DNA of 64,000 nucleotides from Vagococcus fluvialis (GCF_003337315.1 NZ_QPJV01000011.1:19690-83689), one strand, 5' to 3'; shown: positions 1-7,457, counted from the stretch's first letter. Translations and numbers: made by a program. Notes: generated by a model from the sequence alone, not told the origin.

Positions 1-1
1 A

Positions 2-358
2 GAAAAAGAAAAGCGACTAGAAGAAAAGAAAAATCGAGTTCAAAGTGGCGAGGAACAAGTTGAAATAACAGGAGAAATTATAGATTTATTTAATAAACCT
101 GATAGCGGTCTTGAGTTTTATCAAGTGACAGTCAAAGTTGCTAATGTTAAAAACGATAGCAATGAGTTATATAAAGGGAGCACTGGTAAAGAATATATTT
201 ATTTTGTTGAGCCGAGTGAAAATAAAGACATAGATTTTAAAACTTTAAAATCAGGTACAAAAATTAAAATTAATGTTTTTCAAGATGCTTATGTAACAGA
301 AGGTGATCCTAAACAGACTAGTGAGGAAGATGTAACGAGTATTCAAATAGTAGAATAA
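2..358 (+). CDS. hypothetical protein, 3' part only (truncated by window start)
   Basis: The reading frame is already open at base 2 and runs to a stop at 356-358, so only the C-terminal 118 residues are visible. The first ~20 residues are Lys/Glu-rich (EKEKRLEEKNR), like the end of a charged helix or linker. The rest, from about EITGEIIDLF onward, has alternating hydrophobic residues suggesting a beta-rich domain and no membrane segment. A GTG at 125 could be taken as a start, but the upstream codons are continuous and coding-like, so it is probably internal. I do not recognise the family. It is followed 21 bases later by a small membrane protein, which suggests an operon. Confidence 0.6.
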   Translation, partial: EKEKRLEEKKNRVQSGEEQVEITGEIIDLFNKPDSGLEFYQVTVKVANVKNDSNELYKGSTGKEYIYFVEPSENKDIDFKTLKSGTKIKINVFQDAYVTEGDPKQTSEEDVTSIQIVE

Positions 359-379
359 TTGTATCTTAAGGAGAAAATT

Positions 380-634
380 ATGAAATTAGTAGTTAAGTGG
401 TTGTTTGCTATTAGTGTTATCATGACAATCATAGGTTACTTTTTACAAACTATTTTGATACCTATTCAAGATTTTGATCAAATAACAAAAGAAGAGCTTA
501 AAAGAATTCAGTTAGAAGTAGCTATTAATTATCCATTAGGGGCAACTCTGCTGTATCTGGGAATTTTTTTATTCTTAGTAACAGGGGGATATTTAGTTTT
601 TACCTTTATTCAAAGTAAAAATGTAAAAATTTAA
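380..634 (+). CDS. small two-TM membrane protein, unknown function
   Basis: This encodes 84 residues from the ATG at 380, chosen because an AAGGAG ribosome binding site lies at 368-373. The longer ORF from a TTG at 359 would overlap that site. Two hydrophobic segments are visible, at about residues 5-25 and 53-75, separated by a short polar loop containing DQITKEELKR. This is consistent with a small integral membrane protein with two helices. I do not recognise the family. It probably shares a transcript with the truncated gene upstream. A new promoter for the riboswitch and SMR genes starts just downstream. Confidence 0.6.
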   Translation: MKLVVKWLFAISVIMTIIGYFLQTILIPIQDFDQITKEELKRIQLEVAINYPLGATLLYLGIFLFLVTGGYLVFTFIQSKNVKI

Positions 635-654
635 TGAGCATCAGATTTAAAAAC

Positions 655-682
655 TTGAAGTCTTTTTCAAGTGTGCTAAAAT
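655..682 (+). promoter_or_regulatory. sigma-A promoter for the guanidine-riboswitch/SMR transcript
   Basis: TTGAAG at 655-660 and TAAAAT at 677-682 are separated by 16 bases, with a TG one base before the -10 (extended -10). The expected start near 689 lies just upstream of the riboswitch aptamer. A short inverted repeat (CTTGAA/TTCAAG, 654-671) overlaps the -35 and could be an operator or the terminator of the upstream gene. Confidence 0.6.
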
Positions 683-698
683 CAAATGATATTAATAA

Positions 699-826
699 AA
701 AGTACTTACTAGGGTTCCGTAACGTTTTTTCGTTAGTCTGGTCCAAGAGTAAGCTCGTAGAAACTTACGAAACACGGAAGGACAAAAGCCTGGGAGATGA
801 TTTAGATTATCTTCTGGGCTTTTTCT
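699..826 (+). ncRNA. guanidine-I (ykkC-type) riboswitch with intrinsic terminator
   Basis: The leader contains the conserved ykkC/guanidine-I blocks in order: ACTAGGGTTCCG (709-720), CTGGTCCAAGAG (738-749), ACACGG (772-777) and GACAAAAGCCTGGGAGA (781-797). The last block is also the 5' arm of a terminator hairpin whose 3' arm ends in GGGCTTTTTC. This is the known architecture in which guanidinium binding keeps the 3' part of the aptamer from joining the terminator. It sits directly upstream of two SMR exporter genes, the classic target of this riboswitch class. A 65-codon open frame across this region (634-831) is a by-product and not a gene. Confidence 0.9.
787..825 (+). terminator. riboswitch-controlled terminator upstream of the SMR pair
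   Basis: AGCCTGGGAGAT and ATCTTCTGGGCT form a 12-bp stem with three G-U pairs, followed by TTTTT. The 5' arm overlaps the last conserved block of the guanidine-I aptamer, so formation should be ligand dependent. Confidence 0.8.
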
Positions 827-849
827 TGTAAATTAAGGAGGAAATAGGT

Positions 850-1188
850 ATGAATCGCAGTTGGCTATCGATTGTCATTGCAGCAATTTTTGAAGTGATG
901 TGGGTGATTGGGCTGAAACACGCCTCAAATCCATTAGAATGGTTAGGTACACTTATCGCTATTTTTATTAGTTTCTATTTAATGATTAAAGTAGGAGAAA
1001 AAATTCCTGTTGGAACAGTTTACGCTGTTTTTGTTGGTCTTGGAACAACTGGAACTATTTTAGTAGATGCTTTTGTGTTTAACCAACCTATGAGTTTTAT
1101 GACACTCTTTTTTGTCGGAATTTTATTGGTCGGTGTTATAGGACTCAAATTATCATCTGATGATAAAATCAAAGGAGGAGGTAAATAA
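850..1188 (+). CDS. gdnC: SMR family guanidinium exporter subunit (GdnC/YkkC-like)
   Basis: This is a 112-residue small multidrug resistance protein with four predicted helices. The conserved proton/substrate glutamate is present as E15 in the first helix (IFEVMWV), and helix 3 has the family GTVYAVFVGLGTTG motif. It is expected to act in the plasma membrane as one half of a heterodimeric proton-coupled exporter, with the next gene as the other half. Placement behind a guanidine-I riboswitch points to guanidinium as substrate, as for B. subtilis GdnCD (formerly YkkCD). The ATG at 850 is preceded by AAGGAGG (835-841). The C-terminal KIKGGGK codons also encode the ribosome binding site of the next gene. 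Confidence 0.85.
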   Translation: MNRSWLSIVIAAIFEVMWVIGLKHASNPLEWLGTLIAIFISFYLMIKVGEKIPVGTVYAVFVGLGTTGTILVDAFVFNQPMSFMTLFFVGILLVGVIGLKLSSDDKIKGGGK

Positions 1189-1189
1189 A

Positions 1190-1504
1190 ATGGCCTGGAT
1201 GAGTTTATTTTTAGCAGGAATATTTAAAATGTTAGGTGTTAATAGTATTAACCAGTATGTAAACCAAAAAAGTACTAAAAATCTTATTAAGTTAATAGTT
1301 ATATTTGCTTTAAGTTTTATTTTACTTTCTTATTCAATTGAAACTTTACCTATGAGTACAGCTTATGCTGTTTGGACAGGTATTGGTGCATCAGGTGGTG
1401 CTATATTAGGGATTATTTTATATAAAGAATCAAAGGATATTAAAAGAATTTTCTTTATTTCATTGATTCTAATTGCTGCAGTTGGATTAAAATTAATTTC
1501 TTAA
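1190..1504 (+). CDS. gdnD: SMR family partner subunit (GdnD/YkkD-like), TM1 glutamate replaced by lysine
   Basis: This is a 104-residue SMR protein with four helices, closely following YkkD-type sequences: AGIFKMLGV in helix 1, SIETLPMSTAYAVWTGIG in helix 3, ILYKESKDIKRIFFI before helix 4. The start is the ATG at 1190 behind AAAGGAGGAGG (1171-1181); a longer frame from 1160 overlaps the upstream gene and lacks support. The codon for the family's essential membrane glutamate (expected FEM or LEM) is AAA at 1226-1228, giving K13. This should prevent this subunit from using the usual carboxylate for proton/substrate exchange. It is either a specialised, asymmetric partner of the upstream subunit or a damaged one. 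Confidence 0.85.
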   Translation: MAWMSLFLAGIFKMLGVNSINQYVNQKSTKNLIKLIVIFALSFILLSYSIETLPMSTAYAVWTGIGASGGAILGIILYKESKDIKRIFFISLILIAAVGLKLIS

Positions 1505-1527
1505 AAAACTTTATTCTATGTTATAAT
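1498..1527 (+). promoter_or_regulatory. putative sigma-A promoter for ppaC
   Basis: A consensus TATAAT lies at 1522-1527, with a weak TTCTTA at 1498-1503 at 18-base spacing. No terminator is seen between the SMR pair and ppaC, so read-through is also possible. Confidence 0.45.
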
Positions 1528-1564
1528 ATCAGAATAAGATATTGTTATTGGAGGAATTATTATT

Positions 1565-2491
1565 ATGTCAAAAGTTTTAGTTTTTGGCCATCAAAATCCG
1601 GATACAGATGCAATTACATCTGCTATCTCTTTTGCTTACTTACAAAATCAATTAGGTGTTAATGCTGAGGCAGTCGCTTTAGGAAATGTAAATGAAGAAA
1701 CTGCTTATGCGTTAAACTATTTCAATGTGGAAGCTCCGCGTGTGATTGAAACAGCAGGAAGTGAAACTACTCAAGTAATGTTAGTAGATCATAATGAAGC
1801 TCAACAAAGTGTTTCTGATATTAAAGAATTAGAAGTAGTAGCTGTTGTAGATCACCATAGAATTGCTAACTTTGAAACAGCCAATCCACTTTTCTACAGA
1901 GCTGAGCCTGTAGGTTGTACAAACACAATTATATTAAAAATGTACAAAGAACATGGAATTACAATTCCTAAAGAAATTGCTGGCTTAATGTTATCAGCGA
2001 TTGTTTCTGACTCATTATTATTTAAATCACCAACTTGTACTGAGGAAGACGTTAAAGCAGCTAAAGAATTAGCGACAATTGCTGATGTTGACTTAGACAC
2101 TTATGGTTTAGATATGTTAAAAGCTGGTACTAACTTAAGTGATAAAACAGCTTTACAATTAATTGATGGAGATGCGAAAACTTTCCCAATGGGAGATAAA
2201 AACTTACGTATCGGACAAGTGAATACAGTAGATGTACAAGATGTTTTAAGTCGCCAAGCTGAATTAGAAGAAGAAATGGCTAAACAAAATGAAGCTAATA
2301 GTTTTGATATGTTTGTTTTAGTTGTTACAAATATCTTAGATAGTGACTCTGTAGCACTTGTAGTTGGTGAACCTAAAGAAAAGCTTGAAGAAGCTTTTAA
2401 CGTAACCTTAGAAAATAATGTTGCTTTCTTAGAAGGTGTTGTTTCACGTAAAAAACAAGTAGTTCCTCAATTAACGAAAGCATTTAGCTAA
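1565..2491 (+). CDS. ppaC: manganese-dependent inorganic pyrophosphatase
   Basis: This 308-residue family II (DHH) pyrophosphatase hydrolyses pyrophosphate to phosphate in the cytoplasm and drives biosynthetic reactions forward. The N-terminal metal site is visible as HQNPDTDA (H9, D13, D15), with further ligands D75 and the DHH motif D96-H97-H98. The C-terminal domain has [10 protein letters not shown] near residues 295-304, which closes over the substrate in this family. The length is the usual one for ppaC of Firmicutes. The ATG at 1565 follows GGAGG (1551-1555). A strong terminator follows at 2501. Confidence 0.95.
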   Translation: MSKVLVFGHQNPDTDAITSAISFAYLQNQLGVNAEAVALGNVNEETAYALNYFNVEAPRVIETAGSETTQVMLVDHNEAQQSVSDIKELEVVAVVDHHRIANFETANPLFYRAEPVGCTNTIILKMYKEHGITIPKEIAGLMLSAIVSDSLLFKSPTCTEEDVKAAKELATIADVDLDTYGLDMLKAGTNLSDKTALQLIDGDAKTFPMGDKNLRIGQVNTVDVQDVLSRQAELEEEMAKQNEANSFDMFVLVVTNILDSDSVALVVGEPKEKLEEAFNVTLENNVAFLEGVVSRKKQVVPQLTKAFS

Positions 2492-2500
2492 TCAATTTAA

Positions 2501-2536
2501 GAGGTTGTGACTTAGGTATGTCACAACCTCTTTTTT
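2501..2536 (+). terminator. intrinsic terminator after ppaC
   Basis: A perfect 10-bp stem, GAGGTTGTGA / TCACAACCTC, with a 10-base loop is followed by TTTTTT. Confidence 0.9.
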
Positions 2537-2550
2537 AAAGGTGATAATAC

Positions 2551-3495
2551 ATGATTATTAAGATAAGTGGCAATGAAATTAAAGCTAAACAAATTGATTT
2601 GATTTCTGAATCTAGATTTTCAGAAATCTTACAATTTTTAGTAGATAAGAAGGGTCAAGCTACTTTAAGAGACTTAAAAAGAGCTTTTCCTAATGAAGAT
2701 ATTACAGACGAATATATTGATAGTTTAGTGTTAAACCATTTAATTACAAGACATCACGGTAGATACGCAGCTTTTGGTGAAGTGATAACGAAAGAGTATC
2801 AGCTAAACTTAAAAGAAAATTGTGAAACTTTTTTAGACTCTCACTTAGTGGAAATAAAAAAAGATTTTGAAGAGATAAAAACAGAAAAAGATTCTTTTAA
2901 AGTTATTCATTACTTAGGTAATTTTGAGGAAATAAATGACGTTGTTTATTATGAGGAAACAGAAAACTCTGTTCAGTGGCTAAGTCTACCAATAAAACTA
3001 TCTAAAGTATTAGGTAAAAAAAGTGAGTTTATTTCTTTAGGCAGTTATTATCCACACTATAATCATCATATAACTGATTTTTTCAATTATTTGAAGAGAG
3101 AACAAGTGAATGTACCAATTGATTTTATTAATTTAAGAAATATTCTGGGAGATATAAATCCTAGTTACTTTATAAACTACTCTGAAAGAAAACTTCGCAG
3201 ATTATCAAGAGGTAAACAAATTCCTGTAGAAAAAGCCGATATATTTATGGAAGCCTTACTATCAATGGGATATATTTCTGTTAATAATGAGTTTTACGAA
3301 TTTAATATGTTAGATGTGAATTTAGCTGATGAGTGTGTAGAGTTGAATAACTTACTTGAGTCGCTAATGACGTATAATGAAGAATTGATTACAGAAAAGA
3401 AAGAAAGTCACTATTTAATTCGTGCTATTTTACTTAATTGGTTACTGGAAAATAATATTATATCTTTACCTAAGACTTTGCAAGCTTGGGGGTAA
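2551..3495 (+). CDS. uncharacterised protein, possibly DUF1803-like
   Basis: This encodes 314 residues with no signal peptide or membrane segment. The first ~75 residues (SEILQFLVDKKGQATLRDLKRAF, then IDSLVLNHLITRHHGRYAAF) look like a winged-helix or helix-turn-helix fold, but no diagnostic DNA-binding motif can be claimed. The middle contains a His/Tyr-rich stretch (SYYPHYNHHITDFF, around residue 168) and a basic stretch, SERKLRRLSRGK. In streptococci and enterococci a DUF1803 protein is, from memory, often next to ppaC, and the position here fits, but I cannot confirm membership. The ATG at 2551 follows AAAGGTGATAATAC. Confidence 0.7.
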   Translation: MIIKISGNEIKAKQIDLISESRFSEILQFLVDKKGQATLRDLKRAFPNEDITDEYIDSLVLNHLITRHHGRYAAFGEVITKEYQLNLKENCETFLDSHLVEIKKDFEEIKTEKDSFKVIHYLGNFEEINDVVYYEETENSVQWLSLPIKLSKVLGKKSEFISLGSYYPHYNHHITDFFNYLKREQVNVPIDFINLRNILGDINPSYFINYSERKLRRLSRGKQIPVEKADIFMEALLSMGYISVNNEFYEFNMLDVNLADECVELNNLLESLMTYNEELITEKKESHYLIRAILLNWLLENNIISLPKTLQAWG

Positions 3496-3506
3496 AAGCA
3501 TTTTCT

Positions 3507-3535
3507 TTGTCAAGAGGTTGTATGTTTAATACAAT
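3507..3535 (+). promoter_or_regulatory. sigma-A promoter for the thioredoxin-like gene
   Basis: TTGTCA at 3507-3512 and TACAAT at 3530-3535 are separated by exactly 17 bases, 23 bases upstream of the start codon at 3559. Confidence 0.65.
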
Positions 3536-3558
3536 TAAATGTGAAATGAGGCGAAAAA

Positions 3559-3894
3559 ATGTTTGAAAAAGTAAATAATATGAATACGTTAAAAGAAAAT
3601 ATAGCTAGTGATGAATTAGTATTTGTTTATTTTGGACATCCAGAGTGTAGTGTATGTCATGGTCTTAAACCACAAATTAAGAATAAGTTAGCTGTATTTA
3701 GTGAGGATATTTCTTTTTATGAGGTTAATACGTTTGAAATACCTGAAGTAGCAGGTGAGTTTTCAGTTATGACTGTACCTGTGGTGATTTTATTTGTTAA
3801 TGGTAAAGAATATTTAAGACAAGCTAGATTTGTGCCTGTTCAAACACTTTTTGAGCAAGTAGAAAAAATCGTAGATGGAATTAAAAACAGTTAA
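3559..3894 (+). CDS. thioredoxin-family protein (CxxC)
   Basis: This is a 111-residue single-domain thioredoxin-like protein without a signal peptide. The redox motif is C30-S-V-C33 in FGHPECSVCHG rather than the classical WCGPC, and the cis-proline is seen in VMTVPVVILF. A thiol-disulfide role in the cytoplasm is likely; the CSVC centre suggests a redox potential or partner different from TrxA. It has its own promoter and ends 20 bases before a membrane-anchored protein, so the two probably form an operon. Confidence 0.85.
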   Translation: MFEKVNNMNTLKENIASDELVFVYFGHPECSVCHGLKPQIKNKLAVFSEDISFYEVNTFEIPEVAGEFSVMTVPVVILFVNGKEYLRQARFVPVQTLFEQVEKIVDGIKNS

Positions 3895-3913
3895 AAAAAG
3901 AAGAGGTGATCTG

Positions 3914-4270
3914 ATGAAGAATTTTTTTTCAATCCTTGTTATGGTAATCATATTAGGTGGTGGCGGGTATTTCGTATACAATGAGTTTGTAAAAAGTAAA
4001 GAACCTGATGTTGTCGCTGTTGATACTGGTAGCATTAAAGTAGAGGAAATTGACTCTAAAGAGTTTGAAAAATTAGATCAAGAGATAAAAGAGCTAATTA
4101 AAAAGTATGAATATGTTGAAACGATTAGTTCATTTGATGAATTAAATGGATTAAAACAAGAAGACAATAGTTATAACATTCAAAAATATTCTGATAAAAA
4201 ATTATTTTTAATTAGTGCTTCTAAACAACAAGATGGCAGTATTGTAGCTATATTTGATGATAAAGAATAG
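3914..4270 (+). CDS. membrane-anchored exported protein, unknown
   Basis: This encodes 118 residues from the ATG at 3914, behind AAGAGGTGAT (3901-3910); a longer frame from 3875 lies inside the upstream gene. Residues 3-22 form a hydrophobic segment (NFFSILVMVIILGGGGYFVY) that could be an uncleaved signal anchor. The rest is acidic and lysine-rich (EEIDSKEFEKLDQEIKELIKK) and probably extracellular. There is no lipobox cysteine. The family is not recognised. Its pairing with a thioredoxin-like protein gives no clear function because the mature part has no cysteine. Confidence 0.7.
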   Translation: MKNFFSILVMVIILGGGGYFVYNEFVKSKEPDVVAVDTGSIKVEEIDSKEFEKLDQEIKELIKKYEYVETISSFDELNGLKQEDNSYNIQKYSDKKLFLISASKQQDGSIVAIFDDKE

Positions 4271-4273
4271 AAA

Positions 4274-4311
4274 AACAAATGATTTAGTAAATACAACTAA
4301 ATCATTTGTTT
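4274..4311. terminator. bidirectional terminator between the convergent genes
   Basis: A 15-bp perfect stem (AAACAAATGATTTAG / CTAAATCATTTGTTT) has T-rich flanks on both strands. It lies exactly between the plus-strand gene ending at 4270 and motB, which ends at 4312 on the minus strand. Confidence 0.9.
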
Positions 4312-5043
4312 TTATTTTTTTATAATAAATATTTCAACTCTTCTATTTTTGGCTCTATTTTCATCTGAATTATTTGGTGCTTTAGGTTTGAATTCTCCGT
4401 AAGCTTGGATAGAAACTTTGTTCTCTTCAACACCATGATTTCGGACTAAAGATTCCATTATAGAAATAGCTCTTGCAGCACTTAATTCCCAATTGGATTT
4501 ATACTGCTCTGTATTGTTAGGTATATTGTCAGTATAACCAGCGATAATAAGTTCATTATCTACTTCTTTTAAAGAATCAGAAATTTTTTGTACAATCCCA
4601 GTAATTGAAGATGTTATCTCAGCACTACCAGGTTCAAAGAGTAAACCACTCTGGATAGCGATTCTTAAACCATCTTTTTCGAGGTCAACCTCAATATCTT
4701 CTCCATGCCCTACTTTTGAAAGTTCATCTTTAATTGAATCTCCAACAGCTTGAATTTTTTTTTCTTCATCAGTTAAATCCTCTTTCGGGCTATTTTCCAT
4801 TTTTGAGGAGTTATTATTTTTTTGTTGTTTTGGATGTGCAGGAAGAATACCGCCGTTACCACTATTCTTTTGACCAGAAATGATGACATTAAATTCATTA
4901 CTTAATTGGTCAATTTTTCCATCATCCGTTTTTGCCATTGCAAACATAACAATGAACAATGCTAAAAGAAGAGTCATCATATCAGAATAGGGGAGTAGCC
5001 AACCTTCATCTGCGTGTTCCTCATGCTTTTTTTTACGCTTCAA
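4312..5043 (-). CDS. motB: flagellar stator protein MotB
   Basis: This 243-residue protein pairs with MotA to form the proton-driven stator that turns the flagellar rotor and anchors it to peptidoglycan. It has a short charged N-terminus and one membrane helix at about 15-37 with the essential proton-carrying aspartate D21 (PYSDMMTLLLALFIVMFA). A plug/linker region follows (about 40-110), then a C-terminal OmpA-like peptidoglycan-binding domain with the motifs AGYTDNIP, NWELSAARA and NRRVEI. The start is 25 bases after the motA stop, consistent with a motAB operon. The aspartate and flanking residues fit a proton rather than sodium motor, but this is an inference. Confidence 0.95.
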   Translation of the reverse strand: MKRKKKHEEHADEGWLLPYSDMMTLLLALFIVMFAMAKTDDGKIDQLSNEFNVIISGQKNSGNGGILPAHPKQQKNNNSSKMENSPKEDLTDEEKKIQAVGDSIKDELSKVGHGEDIEVDLEKDGLRIAIQSGLLFEPGSAEITSSITGIVQKISDSLKEVDNELIIAGYTDNIPNNTEQYKSNWELSAARAISIMESLVRNHGVEENKVSIQAYGEFKPKAPNNSDENRAKNRRVEIFIIKK

Positions 5044-5068
5044 ACAGAATCAACTCATCTTCCATTAA

Positions 5069-5839
5069 TTATTTGTCAGTTTTTTCATCAGGATCTAACA
5101 TTCCTAGAAGTTTTCTTTCGATAGTATTAGGATTATGGCCAGCTTGAATAGCAAGGACACCTTCCAATGTGATAAGCATTTTTTTTACTTCAGTTTCTGA
5201 TTTTCTAGTTAATCGTGACCCAAATGGTATAAATAAAACATAACCGAAGAAAATACCATAAAGTGTTGCTACGAAAGCAGCAGAGATCATATGTCCTAGT
5301 GCATTTACGTCATTTAAGTTTCCAAGTGCCCCAATCAAACCAATTACAGCACCTAAAACACCGAGTGTCGGAGCAGAAGAACCTGCAGTCTTAAACATAG
5401 ACGCACCGATACGATGACGCTCTTCTAATGCAGATATTTCATTTGTTAAAACTTCTTCAATTTGTTCTGCATTGACACCATCCACAACCATCTCCATTCC
5501 ATTTTTTAAAAAGGTGTTATCTAAATTATCTACAGTGCTTTCTAAAGCTAAAATACCTTCTTGACGCGCTTTTTGTGCTAATATCATTATTTCGCTAACG
5601 AGCTGTTCAGATGTTAAGCTCTCTTTAGTACTGAATAAAACACCGATAATTTTCGGAAGGCGTTTGATATCTTTTTTAGGATATGAGTTGATTAGTGCAG
5701 CTAGCGTTCCAATTCCAATAATGATTGCTGCTGCGGGATTTAAAAGTACTGTAGCATCAGCTCCTTTAACAATCATTCCAACAATTACAGAGATGAACCC
5801 CATAACAATCCCTAAAATTAAAAAAATATCCATAGTCAT
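5069..5839 (-). CDS. motA: flagellar stator protein MotA
   Basis: This 256-residue integral membrane protein with four helices forms the stator channel with MotB. The start is the ATG at 5839 (MTMDIFLILG), supported by AGGAG at 5845-5849; a frame reaching 5917 has no such site. The first helix is MDIFLILGIVMGFISVIVGM, and the cytoplasmic loop between helices 2 and 3 carries the charged torque region (about residues 60-150, including EERHRIGASMFK). The last two helices include APTLGVLGAVIGLIGAL and FVATLYGIFFGYVLFIPFG. Upstream is a sigma-D-type promoter, so expression should be coupled to completion of the hook. Confidence 0.95.
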   Translation of the reverse strand: MTMDIFLILGIVMGFISVIVGMIVKGADATVLLNPAAAIIIGIGTLAALINSYPKKDIKRLPKIIGVLFSTKESLTSEQLVSEIMILAQKARQEGILALESTVDNLDNTFLKNGMEMVVDGVNAEQIEEVLTNEISALEERHRIGASMFKTAGSSAPTLGVLGAVIGLIGALGNLNDVNALGHMISAAFVATLYGIFFGYVLFIPFGSRLTRKSETEVKKMLITLEGVLAIQAGHNPNTIERKLLGMLDPDEKTDK

Positions 5840-5924
5840 TAACTCTCCTAAAAACTTATTTTTAATATACTTTTTTTCTGAAGTGATATTATTTTTCGTA
5901 TCACTAAAAAATCTCACCCTGTAT

Positions 5925-5951
5925 ATATCGGTATGATTAACTCTTAAGTTA
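5925..5951 (-). promoter_or_regulatory. sigma-D (FliA-type) promoter for motAB
   Basis: On the minus strand TAAC (5948-5951) is followed after 15 bases by ACCGATAT (5925-5932). This is close to the flagellar sigma consensus TAAA-N15-GCCGATAT and matches four other sites in this window. Confidence 0.7.
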
Positions 5952-6087
5952 ATAGCAAGAATAAAAATATAATTTTATTTATTTATTTTAATTAGGAACG
6001 TTTTTTATGTTTTAATCAAAGAAAATAACAACTTTATAATTAATTAAATGTAAAATGTCAAGTAAATAGTTTCAAAAAAAAAGAAGG

Positions 6088-6142
6088 TTGCATATCTATG
6101 TGCAAATTATGAAGCGAAAAGACTTTTTTTCTAAGATATAAT
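6088..6142 (+). promoter_or_regulatory. candidate promoter region and palindrome ahead of the fla/che operon
   Basis: The 417-base gap between motA and flgB contains no gene. It has a consensus TATAAT at 6137-6142 with no recognisable -35 (GCGAAA-like at the right distance). About 40 bases upstream of that -10 is an 18-base imperfect palindrome, TTGCATATCTATGTGCAA (6088-6105, 14 of 18 positions symmetric). The missing -35 and upstream palindrome suggest an activator-dependent promoter, but this is an inference. Confidence 0.4.
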
Positions 6143-6256
6143 TCTAGCCGTGTCGAAGTTAGTGAAACTTATCTCAAAACAATATAAACATTTTTATTAA
6201 CAGTGTTTATTTTTTTTGGAGTATCTTGTTAAAAAAATTCAGGGGAGGGAAGTAAA

Positions 6257-6646
6257 ATGGTTTCTAATAATCTATCTTTACTTAAACAAGCGCTAAATGC
6301 TTCAGATTTAAGACAGAAAGCTATTTCTAATAATATATCTAATGTGAATACACCTGGTTATAAATTAGAACGTGTCGTTTTTGAAGAAAAATTCAATCGA
6401 ATTATGTCAAAGAATGAGATTGATTTAACAAGTACAAATTCTAAACATTTGTCAATTAATGGTAAGAACGACTTTTTAACTCCAGAGGTTATCAGAATAA
6501 ATCAGACTTCTGTCAAAGAAGATGGGAATAATGTTGATCTTGATGCCGAAATGACTGAGAAAGCGGTTAATGAATTATATTATAGTGCATTAACACGTCA
6601 AGTGAATCATGAACTATCTCAGATGAATTATGTAATTAATCATTAA
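6257..6646 (+). CDS. flgB: flagellar basal-body rod protein FlgB
   Basis: This 129-residue proximal rod protein is exported through the flagellar apparatus and connects the MS ring/FliE to the rod. The N-terminal rod signature is clear: RQKAISNNISNVNTPGYK at about residues 20-37. The C-terminal helix (YYSALTRQVNHELSQMNYVI) supplies the usual heptad pairing. It is the first gene of the fla/che operon; the ATG at 6257 follows GGGGAGGGA (6242-6250). flgC begins 12 bases after its stop. Confidence 0.95.
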   Translation: MVSNNLSLLKQALNASDLRQKAISNNISNVNTPGYKLERVVFEEKFNRIMSKNEIDLTSTNSKHLSINGKNDFLTPEVIRINQTSVKEDGNNVDLDAEMTEKAVNELYYSALTRQVNHELSQMNYVINH

Positions 6647-6658
6647 TAGGAGGAAAGT

Positions 6659-7078
6659 ATGGGAATATTTGATTCGTTTAATATTAACTCTAGTGGGTTA
6701 TCACTAGAGAGAATAAAGTTAGATACAATATCAACTAATATCGCAAATGTTAATACTACTAGAACTGAAAATGGCGGGCCATATAGAAGGAAAGAAGTAG
6801 TTTTTGAAGAAAGCTTAAAACAACAAACATCAAACAATGTAATGAAAAGTTATGGTGTAAAAACGACTGGGATATTAGAAGACCAAGAAGTCAAAAGAGC
6901 ATACCAGCCAGAACATCCTGATTCAGACGAATATGGTTACTTAGAGTTACCGAATGTTAATTTGAGTGATGAGATGATTAATATGATGAACACTTTGAGG
7001 ACTTATGAAGCCAACGCTTCAGCTTTTGAGTCAAGCAAAAATATGATGAAAAAAGCGTTAGAAATATCTAAGGATTAA
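6659..7078 (+). CDS. flgC: flagellar basal-body rod protein FlgC
   Basis: This 139-residue rod protein carries the N-terminal motif LDTISTNIANVNTTRT and the C-terminal motif LSDEMINMMNTLRTYEANASAFESSKNMMKKAL, both typical of FlgC. It acts outside the membrane as part of the rod after export. The ATG at 6659 follows AGGAGGAAAGT. It lies in the conserved flgB-flgC-fliE order. Confidence 0.95.
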   Translation: MGIFDSFNINSSGLSLERIKLDTISTNIANVNTTRTENGGPYRRKEVVFEESLKQQTSNNVMKSYGVKTTGILEDQEVKRAYQPEHPDSDEYGYLELPNVNLSDEMINMMNTLRTYEANASAFESSKNMMKKALEISKD

Positions 7079-7103
7079 AAGAGAAAGATTAAGGAGATTT
7101 ATT

Positions 7104-7427
7104 ATGACCATTTCAAATCATTTAAATTCTATACAAACTTATCAAAACGAGCTACAAGAAATCATGAATACAAATAGTATTTCTGAAAATTTAATAGAAG
7201 AAACAGGAAAAGATTTCTCAAGTATTTTATCTCAGACAATTGATAAGATAGATACTAGTATTTCAAAAAGTAGTGAGAATATACCTAAATTATTATCAGG
7301 TGAATTAGATAATATGCATACCGCAATGATTGATATGTCATCTTCACAACTTGTATTACAAAGCGCTGTTCAAGTAAGAAATAAGTGTATTGAAGCATAT
7401 AATGATATAAAAAATATGCAATTTTAA
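7104..7427 (+). CDS. fliE: flagellar hook-basal body complex protein FliE
   Basis: This 107-residue protein forms the junction between the MS ring and the rod. The conserved C-terminal half is present: MHTAMIDMSSSQLVLQSAVQVRNKCIEAYNDIKNMQF. The N-terminal half is variable, as usual. The position directly between flgC and fliF is the standard Firmicutes order. The ATG at 7104 follows AAGGAG (7091-7096). Confidence 0.95.
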   Translation: MTISNHLNSIQTYQNELQEIMNTNSISENLIEETGKDFSSILSQTIDKIDTSISKSSENIPKLLSGELDNMHTAMIDMSSSQLVLQSAVQVRNKCIEAYNDIKNMQF

Positions 7428-7457
7428 TTGGATAGTGAAGGGAATTGAATACAAAAC

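Noticed and set aside
634..831. 65-codon plus-strand open frame
   Set aside because: It overlies the promoter, guanidine-I riboswitch and terminator, has no ribosome binding site, and its end falls in the terminator T run.
4959..5147. 62-codon plus-strand frame across the motA-motB junction
   Set aside because: It is antisense to motAB, without a ribosome binding site.
6120..6170. GCCGTGTCG as a sigma-D -10 for flgB
   Set aside because: It does not match GCCGATAT beyond GCCG, and no TAAA lies 14-15 bases upstream.
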